The notes under the pieces: generated by a model
The model's database searches: none
What the model saw: only the letters and a program-made list of their open reading frames with translations
Told to the model about the DNA's origin: nothing
Assembly: GCA_026770585.1 (NCBI GenBank)
Contig: MU646314.1
Location: forward strand, 621,278-634,209
Source: Baffinella frigidus
Lineage: Eukaryota > Cryptophyceae > Cryptomonadales > Baffinellaceae
Length of the DNA: 12,932 nt
Reading direction: 5' to 3'
Translations under genes and position numbers: made by a program
Part shown: positions 12,269 to 12,932 of the stretch, piece after piece
Numbering within the stretch: the first letter of the stretch is position 1
Layout of the letters: the number at the start of each line of letters is the position of its first letter

Positions 12269-12875
12269 CTAGGACGCGTTCACGACGGGGGGCACGCCAG
12301 AGGGCGCACAAGCCTCCTCCGCCTCCGGAGGCGCCTCCGGCTTGGACACACTTTCCGGAGAAATGGCTCCAAGCCCTTCCGCGGACGCCTCGGGTCCCGC
12401 ATCTCCCCCGACTGCGCCACCCGCAGGGCTTGGAGCCATTTCTCCGGGCGCGGGGCTGAGCACGATGGGGAGGTCGCCGGGCGCGGGGCCTGGCGGGAGC
12501 GCGTCGCACGGGCGGACTTGCCGCGAGATGTGGACGTGGTGCGGCAGCTTGTGCTTGGCGCAAAAGAGGCGCGACCCCTCCTCCACAGACCCGTACGCCG
12601 CCTGCTTGTCGCACCCGCCGTGCCACCCTTCGCCGCCGCACCGCTTCTTCTGCACATCGATCACGTGGCTCGGCGGGCCGATGCCCGCGCGGTGCTTGGC
12701 GCACGCCCGCGGCCGCCCGTCGCTCCGCAGGCCGTACCCGGCCGCCTTGGAGCACCCCGACGGATCCAGGCAGAGGTTGAGCACGAGGTTGACGTGGTGC
12801 GGGAGCTTGTGCTTCGCGCAGAACACCCGCACCGTCGGCACCGCCCGGTCGCCGTACGACGGCTGCGTGTAGCAC
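12269..12875 (-). CDS. EsV-1-7-like Cys/His repeat protein, last exon, 5' part outside window
   Basis: On the - strand an acceptor cgacggcag at 12884-12876 is followed by one codon base and 201 codons to TAG at 12271-12269. Three tandem Cys/His units are visible, counting from the first Cys: C1-C19-H22 (its first Cys would be in the prior exon), C35-x5-C41-x16-C58-x2-H61, and C79-x8-C88-x16-C105-x2-H108. The last three positions lie in FCAKHKLPHHV- or ACAKH-type text. The x16-C-x2-H spacing and AAYG/PSYG words fit the EsV-1-7 domain, named from an Ectocarpus virus gene and found in the brown-algal developmental regulator IMM; molecular function unknown, perhaps zinc binding. Residues about 120-201 are Pro/Ala/Glu-rich and disordered-looking. 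The frame stays open to the window edge, but through CCCCAAACC-type text, so an intron there is likelier. Convergent with the DUF1350 gene. Confidence 0.72.
12355..12447. repeat. 23-bp perfect inverted repeat inside coding tail
   Basis: 12355-12377 and 12425-12447 are exact reverse complements (around AAATGGCTCCAAGCCC) with a 47-bp loop, inside the Pro/Ala-rich tail of the - strand exon. In protein terms it gives GEMAPSP.. and ..GLGAISPE on either side. Confidence 0.9.
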
Positions 12876-12876
12876 C

Positions 12877-12932
12877 TGCCGTCGAGGGTGTCAGCTTTGG
12901 GCTTTGAGGTTTGGGGTTGGGGGTTTGGGGTT
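12877..12932 (-). other. Probable intron end, C3-4 A3-rich
   Basis: On the - strand the text is CCCCAAACCCCCAACCCCAA and similar, then AAAGCTGACACCCTCGACGG and cag. It looks like a degenerate telomere-like intron tract upstream of the acceptor. Confidence 0.5.

Noticed and set aside
12342-12907. Sense-strand open frames opposite the Cys/His gene
   Set aside because: GC-rich coding exons leave all frames open. Only the - strand frame shows spaced Cys/His repeats and a splice acceptor.

Overview
This window is nuclear DNA from a GC-rich, intron-rich eukaryote, not a prokaryote. The evidence is split genes with pyrimidine tracts and (g)cag acceptors, interstitial CCCTAAA-type (plant/algal-type) telomere-like tracts, microsatellites and short TA-flanked inverted-repeat elements. 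The two genes I can recognise point to a photosynthetic protist: one is a DUF1350-type alpha/beta hydrolase (cyanobacteria, plants and algae), the other resembles EsV-1-7 cysteine-rich repeat proteins (best known from brown algae and scattered in other algae). I cannot name the species; stramenopile, cryptophyte, haptophyte, chromerid and dinoflagellate lineages all remain possible.

Main gene (+ strand, 930-10297, continuing left of the window). No long ORF shows it, but ten short exons can be joined: 930-993, 2144-2222, 3795-3923, 4569-4666, 5438-5542, 6484-6558, 7540-7638, 8442-8534, 9299-9351 and 10222-10297. All phases agree, and the join gives 289 in-frame residues and a stop. Landmarks run in family order: ATPYDLQ, the nucleophile elbow GHSCG, SFNSKPAS, DGTREFLPSPPE, VRFKEDSIDES, LPGTHVTPL and a C-terminal helix. 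Nine introns of about 0.65-1.6 kb make up more than 90% of the locus.

The striking structure is that most exons are surrounded by degenerate copies of their own edges. Exon 1 has two extra heads upstream, exon 2 four downstream copies, exon 3 three upstream head copies and two downstream tail copies, exon 4 two head copies, exon 6 one head and one tail copy, exon 8 perhaps one, exon 9 one, and exon 10 two clear and one doubtful copy. Many retain the splice site. The introns appear to have grown by repeated local duplication of exon-intron borders, giving a field of decoy or alternative exons. Foldback (MITE-like) elements, telomere-like tracts and CT/CTT/TA microsatellites fill the rest.

From 8819 to 12216 lie two families of tiny inverted-repeat elements flanked by TA: family A, about 121 bp (A1-A6), and family B, about 104 bp (B1-B5). 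They share a CCTAGG-rich core. None encodes a protein.

At the right edge (12269-12875, - strand, continuing out of the window) is the last exon of a convergent gene with Cys/His repeats of the EsV-1-7 type and a Pro/Ala-rich tail. No rRNA, tRNA, CRISPR array or bacterial operon signal was found.
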